From contig JAISOO010000012.1 of assembly GCA_031275595.1 (NCBI GenBank), forward strand, positions 1 to 7,682: a stretch of DNA of 7,682 nucleotides, given 5' to 3'. This DNA is from Spirochaetaceae bacterium. Its GTDB lineage: Bacteria > Spirochaetota > Spirochaetia > Treponematales > Breznakiellaceae. Positions 1-6,722 of this stretch are shown here, one piece after another (within the stretch, counting starts at the first letter, position 1; the number at the start of each line of letters is the position of its first letter). A program made the position numbers and the translations under genes. The notes beneath the pieces are model-generated. The model ran no database searches. It was given only the letters and a program-made list of their open reading frames with translations, and was not told where the DNA came from.

Positions 1-625
1 CCTCGTTGGTTAATTCGGAGGTATTGTAAAAATACCGGTTCGGAATGGGCCTCATGATGCTGGCCTCGGAAAAACGGTACAGGTTGTAGGTTTGGGTTTG
101 ATCACTGTTTAGTGTCAAACGGGGATACTGTCCGGGTATGTCGGCAAAATCAAGCTCCACCGTATCGCCCCCGGTGATGTTTAAAAGACTTTCTATACCG
201 ATCCTTTCCAGGGCAAGGGTATAATAGTTCCGGCCGGAAAAGGCGGAGCCGATTGTGGTGGTAATTCTGGTGTCATCGCTGTCGGTATATCGCTGGAGGG
301 TCAAATAATCGGTGTTTAAGTCGTTATTTATCCTGCTTAGATCAGCCAGCGATACACTTCCAGGTATGTCGATATCACTTATATAGATGCGGTAATATAA
401 CGTAAAACTCCTAAAATAGTTAAAATACGAGGGGTCGACCAGCGGAAGGTCAATGGCCGCTCCGGAGCCTGCCGGCCAGAGATTGACATTCCCCGCCGGA
501 ACAGGGGGGAGATAGGGATAATTATCAATACCGCATGAAACCAGGCTTATGAGGATGCATAAGGATACAACAAGCCCGGGAAGACGAAGGGAGATATTTT
601 TTACATTCATTTTTTTTATGGCCAT
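1..625 (-). CDS. Putative lipoprotein, C-terminus outside the window
   Basis: An uninterrupted frame of 208 codons runs from an ATG at 625 off the left edge. The product starts with a basic n-region (Lys4, Lys5, Lys9, Arg14), a hydrophobic core at about residues 15-29 and a lipobox L28-V29-S30-C31 followed by Gly32, so it should be exported, lipidated on Cys31 and anchored in a membrane. The mature part is rich in Tyr, Asp, Thr and Ser, as in secreted beta-rich proteins; I do not recognise a family. The ATG lies 6 bases after the stop of the TPR gene, so translation is probably coupled. A second in-frame ATG at 610 would leave the signal peptide intact. Neither start has a good Shine-Dalgarno sequence; 625 has a weak GAG about 12 bases upstream. 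An A8 run (610-617) separates the two ATGs. The lipoprotein call is firm, the function unknown. Confidence 0.8.
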   Translation of the reverse strand, partial: MAIKKMNVKNISLRLPGLVVSLCILISLVSCGIDNYPYLPPVPAGNVNLWPAGSGAAIDLPLVDPSYFNYFRSFTLYYRIYISDIDIPGSVSLADLSRINNDLNTDYLTLQRYTDSDDTRITTTIGSAFSGRNYYTLALERIGIESLLNITGGDTVELDFADIPGQYPRLTLNSDQTQTYNLYRFSEASIMRPIPNRYFYNTSELTNE

Positions 626-631
626 TTTTCA

Positions 632-1324
632 TTACGACTCAGATCCGGCGTTAAGGGTGATAAGACGGTTCCGGGCCAGGTTAATCCAGGTTGAGGCGGA
701 GGGCCATTTTTCCCCGATCCCGCGGTAGGCGTCGATGGCCGCCTGATTATTCCCCTGCTCTTCATAGAGCCGTCCCACCGCGAATTGAGAACGGGGGGCC
801 GCGGGAAAATTTTCCGCATAGGAAGCGCTTTCGCTATACAGGCTGATAGCCTGATCCAGGTTCCCCTGCTCTTCCGCGGCCACCGCGGCATTGAACAGGG
901 CCGCCGGCGCCAGATAGGTCTTGGCCGCCGTTCTGGCGGCGCTGGTCCAGGCCTTTTCCGCCTGGGCCCAGTCCTTCTTTTCCGCATAGATGGACCCCAG
1001 CAGGGAATATGCCCGGGCGCCGGCATAGGCGGAATTACTTTCCGCAAACCGGGTAAGTTCATCCACCAGGGCGCTGACATCAGCCTCCTTAGAGGGCTCG
1101 TTAATATCAATGATGAGAGCGTCATACCGCCGGGCAAAATCTTCAACCTTACCCAGGGCCTTTTCCCGGAGCACATCCAGGATGCTTAGACACGCAATAA
1201 GGGCGGACACCAGAACAACGATACTTACTATGGTGATGATCAGCTTTCCACGGTTCTTTTGAATAAAATTAGCGATCCTTTCGCCTGTATTTAAATCCTC
1301 TTTTTTTTCATTGCTGCTTGCCAT
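632..1324 (-). CDS. Membrane-anchored tetratricopeptide repeat protein
   Basis: The 230-residue product has a charged cytoplasmic N-terminus (1-27, ending in the basic run K23-N24-R25-G26-K27), one hydrophobic segment (28-49) and a helical, Ala-rich domain. Three TPR-like units are visible at about 103-136, 141-172 and 178-208, with typical spacing of Gly, Tyr, Ala and Ala (for example Y-A-E-K-K-D-W-A-Q-A-E-K-A and E-E-Q-G-N-L-D-Q-A-I). The topology resembles YfgM-like proteins, which have a TM anchor and an exported TPR domain that binds other envelope proteins; that parallel is inferred. L42-I43-A44-C45 also fits a lipobox, but the hydrophobic stretch continues past the Cys, so a TM anchor is more likely. 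The start is well supported: AAGGAG lies 8 bases before the ATG, inside the last codons of the sigma-54 activator gene, with 5 bases between the genes. The partner may be the lipoprotein encoded just downstream. Confidence 0.85.
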   Translation of the reverse strand: MASSNEKKEDLNTGERIANFIQKNRGKLIITIVSIVVLVSALIACLSILDVLREKALGKVEDFARRYDALIIDINEPSKEADVSALVDELTRFAESNSAYAGARAYSLLGSIYAEKKDWAQAEKAWTSAARTAAKTYLAPAALFNAAVAAEEQGNLDQAISLYSESASYAENFPAAPRSQFAVGRLYEEQGNNQAAIDAYRGIGEKWPSASTWINLARNRLITLNAGSES

Positions 1325-1329
1325 GATCT

Positions 1330-2844
1330 TTACTCCTTAAAATTCATTATATCTAATTCCTTGATAAGCCGCGATAGATAGGTCCTCTGTATATCCAATG
1401 TTTTTGCGGTTTCCGTCTGGTTCCAGTTATTTTCTTCCAATACCTTTTTAATAAAACGGGCCTTAAAAACATTGATGGCGGCCTTTAGATTGCGGCCCTC
1501 CACTTCTCCTTCTATGGCGTTGGAACCCATTTTAAGGAACAGATCTTTCTTTTGTATCCATGTGTTTTTCCCGATAACACAGGCCCGTTCAATACAGTTT
1601 TCCAGTTCCCGGATATTACCGGGCCAGGAATAGGAAAGCATGGTCTCTATGGCTTCGCCAGAAAAACCCTCAAACTGTTTCTTCGTTTCCCGAATAAATT
1701 TCTTGAGGAAGAAGTCCGCCAGTTCCGGTATATCCTCGGGACGCTGCCGGAGGGGCGGAATGTAAATGGGCAGTACATTTAAGCGATAGTACAGATCGCT
1801 CCTGAATTCCCCCCGTTCCACCAGGGCGTCAATATCCTTGTTGGTTGCCGCCAGGATCCTGACGTTAACCGTAACGGAAACATCGGAACCGATTTTCTCA
1901 AAGGTCTTCTGCTGGATAACCCGGAGCAGCTTTGCCTGGAGCGACAGGGGGAGATCCCCAATCTCATCAAGAAAAATGGTTCCCCCGTCGGCCAGCTCAA
2001 AACGTCCCTTCCGGGTCTGGATGGCGTTGGTAAAGGCCCCCTTTACATGGCCAAAGAGTTCGCTCTCCAGCAGCCCCTCCGGCAGGGCCGCGCAGTTTAC
2101 CCGGATAAAGGGTTCCTTAGCCCGGGGACTGCGGAGGTGTATCTGCTCGGCGAATATCTCCTTGCCTACCCCGCTTTCCCCAAGGATCAGTACCGAGGAA
2201 TCGGTTTGGGCGATCCGGTCGATTATTTCGAGCTTTTCCAGAATTATGGGACTCTTTGCGATCAGGGGATGATACCCCTGATCTGTTTTAAGCTGATCCT
2301 GCAATGATTGAATTTCTACCCGGGCCCGTTCATAACTTTGGGCGTTTTGAATGGCCAAAGCCGCCTGGGTGGCAAATATTTCCAGCCATTCCAGATCATC
2401 CTGGGAGAAATACTTTTCGTTCTTTTTATTTAAAAGCTCGATCACGCCGATACATTCATCTTTATGCCGCATGGGAACGGCCATCATGGTCTTGGAGGGA
2501 TACCCGATTTGTTCCGAAATAGAGCTGAGGTGGCGCTTGTCATTCACCACATCGTTCACGATGATGGATTTGTTATGCAGCGCCACCCACCCGGCAATAC
2601 CTTCCCCCATTTTTACGGTATACTTTTTTACCTCCGCCCCCTTGGAGCCCAGGGCAACTTCAAAATACAATTCCCGGGTCTCCCGGTTTACCAAAAGCAG
2701 GCTCGACGCCTCCCCCTCGCATAAACGGGTGGCCGATTCAAGAATTTTGGCCAGCAGAGAATGGACATCCGAATAATTTGAATTGAGCAGGGTGTTAATC
2801 TCAATTAGAGTATTAAATTTTTGGACGTCGATCTCTGACAGCAT
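1330..2844 (-). CDS. GAF-domain sigma-54-dependent transcriptional activator with variant GAFTNA loop
   Basis: This 504-residue protein has the classic enhancer-binding layout. A GAF sensor domain covers about 25-170, a helical linker 168-190, an AAA+ domain about 192-425 and a Fis-type helix-turn-helix about 470-500. Visible AAA+ elements are Walker A (GESGVGKE, 222-229), the sigma-54 contact loop at 269-274, Walker B (FLDEIGD, 291-297, with D293 and E294), sensor I (LAATN, N335), Arg-finger candidates R348 and R354, and sensor II (WPGNIRE, R412). Members of the family hydrolyse ATP to remodel sigma-54 RNA polymerase at -12/-24 promoters. With no receiver domain, it should respond to a small ligand or protein through GAF rather than to phosphorylation. 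The contact loop reads GAFTNA, not GAFTGA. The ATG is 11 bases after the rpsA stop and lacks a good Shine-Dalgarno sequence (only AAAGA-like), so low or coupled expression is likely. Ligand and targets cannot be read from the sequence. Confidence 0.95.
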   Translation of the reverse strand: MLSEIDVQKFNTLIEINTLLNSNYSDVHSLLAKILESATRLCEGEASSLLLVNRETRELYFEVALGSKGAEVKKYTVKMGEGIAGWVALHNKSIIVNDVVNDKRHLSSISEQIGYPSKTMMAVPMRHKDECIGVIELLNKKNEKYFSQDDLEWLEIFATQAALAIQNAQSYERARVEIQSLQDQLKTDQGYHPLIAKSPIILEKLEIIDRIAQTDSSVLILGESGVGKEIFAEQIHLRSPRAKEPFIRVNCAALPEGLLESELFGHVKGAFTNAIQTRKGRFELADGGTIFLDEIGDLPLSLQAKLLRVIQQKTFEKIGSDVSVTVNVRILAATNKDIDALVERGEFRSDLYYRLNVLPIYIPPLRQRPEDIPELADFFLKKFIRETKKQFEGFSGEAIETMLSYSWPGNIRELENCIERACVIGKNTWIQKKDLFLKMGSNAIEGEVEGRNLKAAINVFKARFIKKVLEENNWNQTETAKTLDIQRTYLSRLIKELDIMNFKE

Positions 2845-2855
2845 AAAGCGGTCTT

Positions 2856-5288
2856 TTAATTGGTATCCGAAGTATCCCCTTCGGAAGTACCTGGAGCGCC
2901 GGAAGCGCCCTTGGATTTTAGAAAATCTCCGAGGGTAAAGGTAGAATCATCCGATTCTTCCGCCGCCATATAACGGGAGATTTCATCCCGTTGAACCTTC
3001 TTTTGATAATCCCGGATGGAGAAGGCCACCTTTTGTTTATCCGGCTGTACTTCCAGGATCACCGCCTTTATCTTATCCCCGGTATGGTATTTTTTAATCA
3101 CCTCGTCGGGATTATCCTCGCGGTTTTCCACCAGGTTCGTCTTATGGATAAGCCCTTCAATGCCGCCGGGGACCCGGACAAAGATGCCGAAATCGGTAAT
3201 GGAAGAAACTTCCCCCTCAACCAGGGTGCCCGGTTTATAGGTATCGACAAAACTCTGCCAGGGATCTTCGGAAAGCTGCTTGATGCCCAGCCGGATATTA
3301 CGGTTTTCCTTTTCAAGCCCTATAACCATAACCTCGACTTCCTGGCCGGCCGCCAGTTCACTGCCGGGGTGTTTGACCTTTTTGGTCCATGAAATATCGT
3401 CCGCATGGAGGAAACCCTCTATGCCCTCTTCGAGTTCGACAAAGGCCCCGGCATTGGCAATCTTGCTTACCTTTCGGGTAAGCCTGGTTCCCACGGGATA
3501 CTTTTCCCCAATATCGGTCCAGGGATTGGCGGTGACCTGTTTGAGCCCCAGGGACACCCTCCCCGCCTGTAGATCGTAGCCCAGGATCATACATTCCGTT
3601 TCATCACCGATGCTGACAAGCTCTTCGGGCTTTTGGATTTTCTTTACCCAGGAGAACTCGGAAATATGGGCCAGCCCTTCGATGCCCTCCTCCAGTTCTA
3701 TAAAGGCGCCGAAATCGGTCAGTTTGGTTACCCTGCCCTTGACTATATCGTTAACATGGTACTTGTCTTCAAAATGGACCCAGGGATCGTCGGAAAAATG
3801 CTTTAAAGACAGGTTGATCCGTTTTTCATTGGGATCGATCCTGATAACCTTGAGGCGAATTTCCTGCCCCTTTCGGACAAAGTCCTTAGGCCGGGTAACA
3901 TGGCCCCAGCTCATATCATTGATATGCAGGAGCCCGTCGAAACCGCCCAGATCGATAAAGGCCCCAAAGGAGGTAAAACTCTTTACGATCCCCGTCACTT
4001 CGGCGCCTATGGCGGTATTTTCAAAAAAATTCTGCCGTTTTTGCTCTATTTCTTCTTCCAGCCACTTCCGCCGGTTTACTACAATATTAACCTTACCGTC
4101 GGAATAGAGCCGTTCCACGTAGAAAGAGGTCTTGAGCCCCAGCAATTTCTCCGGTTTATCAACCTTTTGGGCGTCCGATTGGCTGATGGGAAGGAACGCA
4201 TGTACCCCCGCTCCCATATCCACATCGTAGCCGCCCTTAACGAGTTTCTCGATGGTCCCCTGCACAACCGAGTGATCCTGAAAGGCCTGCCGCAAATTTT
4301 TCCAGAAGAGTTTTACATCCGCCTTTTGCTTGGAAACGATCACTTCCCCGTGTTTATTCTCTTTGGTAATAAGAATAACCGATACCGTATCCCCCACCTG
4401 GGGAACTTCCGTGAATTCCGCAATCGGAATTTTCCCTTCCGATTTGTAGCCCACATCGACAAAGACCTGATCCGGCGTAACCTGGATAACATGTCCGTCC
4501 ACTAGTTGCCCCTCTTCTAACTGTTCGAGGGTTTTAAGGTATTTTTCCTGTAATTGCGTCTGGATGTCGTCGGCGGAATTTACGGATTTAATTCCCTCCG
4601 GGTCATCCATCGGACTCGTGCCCGATTCCACTTCCATCTGCCCCATGTATGATCCTTCCATCTGTATTCTCTCTATTAATCTGTCATAAACTTGCCCAAT
4701 GGTCAAGTCCGAAGTATCCAAATATGTCACCCCTGGAGCGATTTTAAGACTCCCCTCCTCTTTATTTTTATCTATCCTGTCCCGTTCCTGAATTGTCCGG
4801 CGAATTTCTTCCGGACTGAGGCTGGATACCCCCTGGGTATAGCGCCGCCGGGCCCGGGCTTCCACCGTGGCGTCCAGGTAAAACCGGTGTTCCGCCTGGG
4901 GAAAGACCACGGAGGTCATATCCCTCCCCTCCACCACCACATCGAGGCCCCCGGCGATTTTTCTGATCAGGTCGTTTACCACATGCCGGATGGGTACAAT
5001 AGCCGACAGGGGGGCGGAAAACCGGTCTATTTCATCGGTATGGAGAAGGGCCACCACATTCTCCCCCTCCAAATACACATCCCCGTTTTTGTATTCGATC
5101 CTGGCCTGTTTCGCGTAGTCCAGGGCCGCCCCGCCCTCCTCCGGGTTGATGGCGTTTCTCAGACATCCCAGGGTAATGGCCCGGTAGAGGTTCCCTGAAT
5201 TAACATAGGTAAACCCAAGCCCCTCCGCAAGCTGTTTTGCCAGGGTGCTTTTTCCCGAGCCCGCGGGTCCGTCAATGGCAATTATCAT
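2856..5288 (-). CDS. cmk-rpsA: Fused cytidylate kinase / 30S ribosomal protein S1
   Basis: An 810-residue fusion. Residues 1 to about 210 are cytidylate kinase, which phosphorylates CMP and dCMP with ATP. The P-loop GPAGSGKST is at 7-15, the nucleoside-binding stretch Y-V-N-S-G-N-L-Y-R-A at 28-37, the GRD motif at 121-123 and the ERD lid motif at 168-170. A hydrophilic linker (about 211-257) leads to six S1 OB-fold repeats starting near 260, 340, 427, 513, 600 and 687. Repeats 3 to 6 carry the G-x-V, FG-x-F, EGL-x-H-I signature; repeats 1 and 2 are the divergent type that in S1 dock on the ribosome. Six repeats match a full-length proteobacterial-type S1, which brings mRNA to the 30S subunit. 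The start overlaps the rluB stop as ATGA, with GGGAGGAA just upstream. Such fusions are known in Treponema. The usual Asp before the substrate-binding Ser is Asn30 here. A possible internal S1 start at residue 215 is listed separately. Confidence 0.97.
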   Translation of the reverse strand: MIIAIDGPAGSGKSTLAKQLAEGLGFTYVNSGNLYRAITLGCLRNAINPEEGGAALDYAKQARIEYKNGDVYLEGENVVALLHTDEIDRFSAPLSAIVPIRHVVNDLIRKIAGGLDVVVEGRDMTSVVFPQAEHRFYLDATVEARARRRYTQGVSSLSPEEIRRTIQERDRIDKNKEEGSLKIAPGVTYLDTSDLTIGQVYDRLIERIQMEGSYMGQMEVESGTSPMDDPEGIKSVNSADDIQTQLQEKYLKTLEQLEEGQLVDGHVIQVTPDQVFVDVGYKSEGKIPIAEFTEVPQVGDTVSVILITKENKHGEVIVSKQKADVKLFWKNLRQAFQDHSVVQGTIEKLVKGGYDVDMGAGVHAFLPISQSDAQKVDKPEKLLGLKTSFYVERLYSDGKVNIVVNRRKWLEEEIEQKRQNFFENTAIGAEVTGIVKSFTSFGAFIDLGGFDGLLHINDMSWGHVTRPKDFVRKGQEIRLKVIRIDPNEKRINLSLKHFSDDPWVHFEDKYHVNDIVKGRVTKLTDFGAFIELEEGIEGLAHISEFSWVKKIQKPEELVSIGDETECMILGYDLQAGRVSLGLKQVTANPWTDIGEKYPVGTRLTRKVSKIANAGAFVELEEGIEGFLHADDISWTKKVKHPGSELAAGQEVEVMVIGLEKENRNIRLGIKQLSEDPWQSFVDTYKPGTLVEGEVSSITDFGIFVRVPGGIEGLIHKTNLVENREDNPDEVIKKYHTGDKIKAVILEVQPDKQKVAFSIRDYQKKVQRDEISRYMAAEESDDSTFTLGDFLKSKGASGAPGTSEGDTSDTN
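2862..2891 (-). other. Hairpin in the last codons of rpsA, before the activator gene
   Basis: Arms 2866-2872 (TCCGAAG) and 2879-2885 (CTTCGGA) form a perfect 7-bp stem with a 6-base loop. Four more pairs (2862-2865 with 2888-2891) extend it past a 2-base bulge. It lies in the last rpsA codons and ends 3 bases before the TAA stop, about 17 bases ahead of the activator ATG. No T-run follows on the minus strand, so it is not a standard terminator; it may mark an RNA processing or translation-control site. Confidence 0.35.
4644..4659 (-). promoter_or_regulatory. Candidate internal ribosome binding site and ATG for free S1
   Basis: At the Cmk/S1 junction the minus strand reads GGAAGGA (4659-4653), then six bases, then an in-frame ATG (4646-4644, Met215). 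This spacing and complementarity to the 16S rRNA tail are as good as at most true starts in this window. A second in-frame Met follows at residue 218. Initiation here would yield a 596-residue S1 with all six S1 repeats and no kinase, close to the length of ordinary S1 proteins. The site is plain in the sequence; its use is inferred. Confidence 0.45.
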
Positions 5289-6166
5289 GGTTCCTCCCTC
5301 ATATACGCCGCCGGAGCGATCTTCTGATCTTCTAAAAGCTGTCTTAATTCTACATCCGTGAGGGACCGCGATTCACCTGGTTTCAGTTCCCCCAGCAGCA
5401 CCGGACCTATTCTGATCCGGTGGAGTTTCACGGGGTGCAGGTGAAAATGGGTAAAAACCCGGCGAATTTCCCGGTTTTTGCCTTCGATAAGGACAATTCG
5501 GAGGGATTTTCTTCCCAGCCGCTCAATATCCGCTGAACGGTACCATATGCCTTCAATATACATTCCCCGGCTAAAATCCTCCAGTACCGTATCGGGGATG
5601 GGGCCGGAGGCTTCTACCAGGTATTCCTTTTCTATCCCCGCGGAGGGATGGCTTATTTTTGCGGTAAACCCGCCGTCGTTGGTAAAAAGGATAAGCCCCG
5701 AAGAACGGTAATCCAGGCGGCCCACCGTATAGAGCCGTTCCCTGATATCGGGAAGCAGGAGGTCCAGGGCCCGCTTCCGCTGCTGGGGATCAAAGGAACT
5801 GCATATATAGAGGGGCGGCTTATGGAGGGCAATATAGCGGAACCGGGTTTCGGGTTTTACCGGGATACCATCCAGGCGGATATCGTCCTGGGGGGAAACC
5901 TTTTCTCCCAGGACCGATACGGTGCGGCCGTTGACCGAAACCCTTCCGGTGGTGATGAGTTTTTCCGAGGAACGCCGGGAAGCGACCCCCGCATGGGCCA
6001 GGTATACCTGGAGCCGGAGTTCGGCGGGGCGGCCGGGGGCCTGTTGCGCTGGTGGAATTTTTGTGCAATTACCGGGGCCCCGCGAACCTTCGGCTCGAAG
6101 GGAGTTTGCGGGGGAAAAAATCGCCGGATCGGCGATTTTTGGGGTTTTATGCGCGAAGCGCGGCAT
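5285..6166 (-). CDS. rluB: 23S rRNA pseudouridine synthase, RluB/RsuA family, with N-terminal extension
   Basis: From the ATG at 6166 the product has 293 residues. An S4 RNA-binding domain lies at about 50-96 (L-R-L-Q-V-Y-L-A-H-A-G-V-A-S-R-R), followed by the RsuA/RluB/RluE/RluF catalytic domain. Motif II reads GRLDYRSSGL, with catalytic Asp152. A K-P-P-L-Y-I stretch (116-121) and the EGKNREIRR motif (228-236) are also typical. Relatives isomerise a uridine of 23S rRNA (near position 2605 in RluB) or of 16S rRNA (RsuA); 23S is the better guess from overall form. Residues 1 to about 48, rich in Pro, Ala and Arg, have no family counterpart I know and are encoded by a run of hairpins. An in-frame TTG at 6193, overlapping scpB, is an alternative start. 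Neither start has a convincing ribosome binding site, and no ATG, GTG or TTG lies in frame between 6166 and the S4 domain. The gene ends in an ATGA overlap with cmk-rpsA. Confidence 0.88.
   Translation of the reverse strand: MPRFAHKTPKIADPAIFSPANSLRAEGSRGPGNCTKIPPAQQAPGRPAELRLQVYLAHAGVASRRSSEKLITTGRVSVNGRTVSVLGEKVSPQDDIRLDGIPVKPETRFRYIALHKPPLYICSSFDPQQRKRALDLLLPDIRERLYTVGRLDYRSSGLILFTNDGGFTAKISHPSAGIEKEYLVEASGPIPDTVLEDFSRGMYIEGIWYRSADIERLGRKSLRIVLIEGKNREIRRVFTHFHLHPVKLHRIRIGPVLLGELKPGESRSLTDVELRQLLEDQKIAPAAYMREEP
6081..6110 (-). other. Imperfect hairpin in the rluB 5' coding region
   Basis: The inner stem CCTTCG (6087-6092) pairs with CGAAGG (6096-6101) around a 3-base loop. Outer arms 6081-6086 and 6105-6110 add six pairs, one of them a G-T type, after a 3-base bulge. 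A 10-base palindrome CGGGGCCCCG (6073-6082) abuts it. This is the most downstream of three neighbouring hairpins within about 90 bases. Confidence 0.45.
6116..6140 (-). terminator. Terminator-like hairpin inside the rluB N-terminal extension
   Basis: Arms AAAAATCGCCG (6116-6126) and CGGCGATTTTT (6130-6140) are perfectly complementary over 11 bp with a 3-base loop. On the minus strand the stem runs into six T residues, which is the form of an intrinsic terminator; being symmetric, it could act on either strand. It sits 37 bases after the scpB stop. If the ATG at 6166 is the real start, it lies within codons about 10-17 of rluB, which is unusual for a working terminator and suggests attenuation or an inserted palindrome. 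Confidence 0.45.
6149..6166 (-). other. Hairpin covering the rluB start codon
   Basis: ATGCGCG (6149-6155) can pair with CGCG (6159-6162) and CAT (6164-6166), leaving one bulged G and a 3-base loop. In the mRNA this pairs the rluB AUG with a downstream CAU, so the start codon would be hidden unless ribosomes finishing scpB, 10 bases upstream, open the structure. Confidence 0.4.
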
Positions 6167-6176
6167 ATCCCTGGGT

Positions 6177-6722
6177 TTATCCGTCAAGCTCAAAACGATC
6201 TATCTCACTTTCGTTTAATTTGGGAAGATCCGCAATACTCTCCAGGCGGAAAAATTTTAAAAATTCCCTGGTGGTTCCATACTGGGTTGGTTTGCCGGGG
6301 ATATCCTTCTTCCCCATTTCCCGGATAAGCTCTTTTTCCAGGAGCAGCCGGATCATGTTGTCCGCCTGGACCCCCCGGATTGCCTCAATTTCACTCCGGG
6401 TTATGGGCTGGGAGTAGGCAATGATGGAGAGGGTTTCCAGCGCGGCCTTGGACAACTTGGATTCGTTTTTCCTGCCGTACCGTTCCTTTAGGTTATCCCA
6501 GTATTCCTTTTTGGGGGAGATCATGACTCCCCCGCCGATGCGGGATAACTCCACCCCGGACTCTTCCCGGGCATAGCGGTCTTCCAGGGCTTCCAGGGCT
6601 TTGGCCACCACCTCCCTGGAGAGCCCCGATATCCGGCTTATGGCGCCCTCGTCCAGGGGGTCCGCTTCCAGGTACAGGATAGCCTCAATCAGCGCTGTTT
6701 CTTTCTCCAACCGTAACTCCAT
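6177..6722 (-). CDS. scpB: Segregation and condensation protein B
   Basis: ScpB is the winged-helix partner of the kleisin ScpA in the SMC-ScpAB condensin complex, which compacts and separates sister chromosomes. The 181-residue product shows the two-winged-helix pattern: an N-terminal L-I-E-A-I-L-Y-L-E-A-D-P-L segment, then L-E-T-L-S-I-I-A-Y-S-Q-P-I-T-R at 95-109, the I-R-G-V turn, and the conserved late motif P-G-K-P-T-Q-Y-G-T-T followed by E-F-L (about 142-155). Length is normal for the family. I chose the ATG at 6722 because GGAGGAG lies 6 bases before it; an in-frame ATG at 6740 has no ribosome binding site and would add only six residues. The gene overlaps the end of scpA by 38 bases, which implies coupled synthesis of the two subunits. 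Confidence 0.95.
   Translation of the reverse strand: MELRLEKETALIEAILYLEADPLDEGAISRISGLSREVVAKALEALEDRYAREESGVELSRIGGGVMISPKKEYWDNLKERYGRKNESKLSKAALETLSIIAYSQPITRSEIEAIRGVQADNMIRLLLEKELIREMGKKDIPGKPTQYGTTREFLKFFRLESIADLPKLNESEIDRFELDG

Noticed and set aside
785..1189. Plus-strand frames of 60-226 codons opposite the seven genes
   Set aside because: They lie antisense to genes with clear domains or signals, show no family motifs, and are expected as shadows in sequence of this composition.
3400..4050. Similar repeated blocks in cmk-rpsA as a DNA repeat
   Set aside because: The similarity comes from S1 protein repeats (FGAF, EGIEG, HIS-type motifs); the DNA has diverged, so it is not a separate repeat element.
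6166..6193. TTG at 6193 as the rluB start
   Set aside because: It overlaps scpB and has no good ribosome binding site; the ATG at 6166 lies just after the scpB stop. The evidence for either is modest, so the choice stays open.
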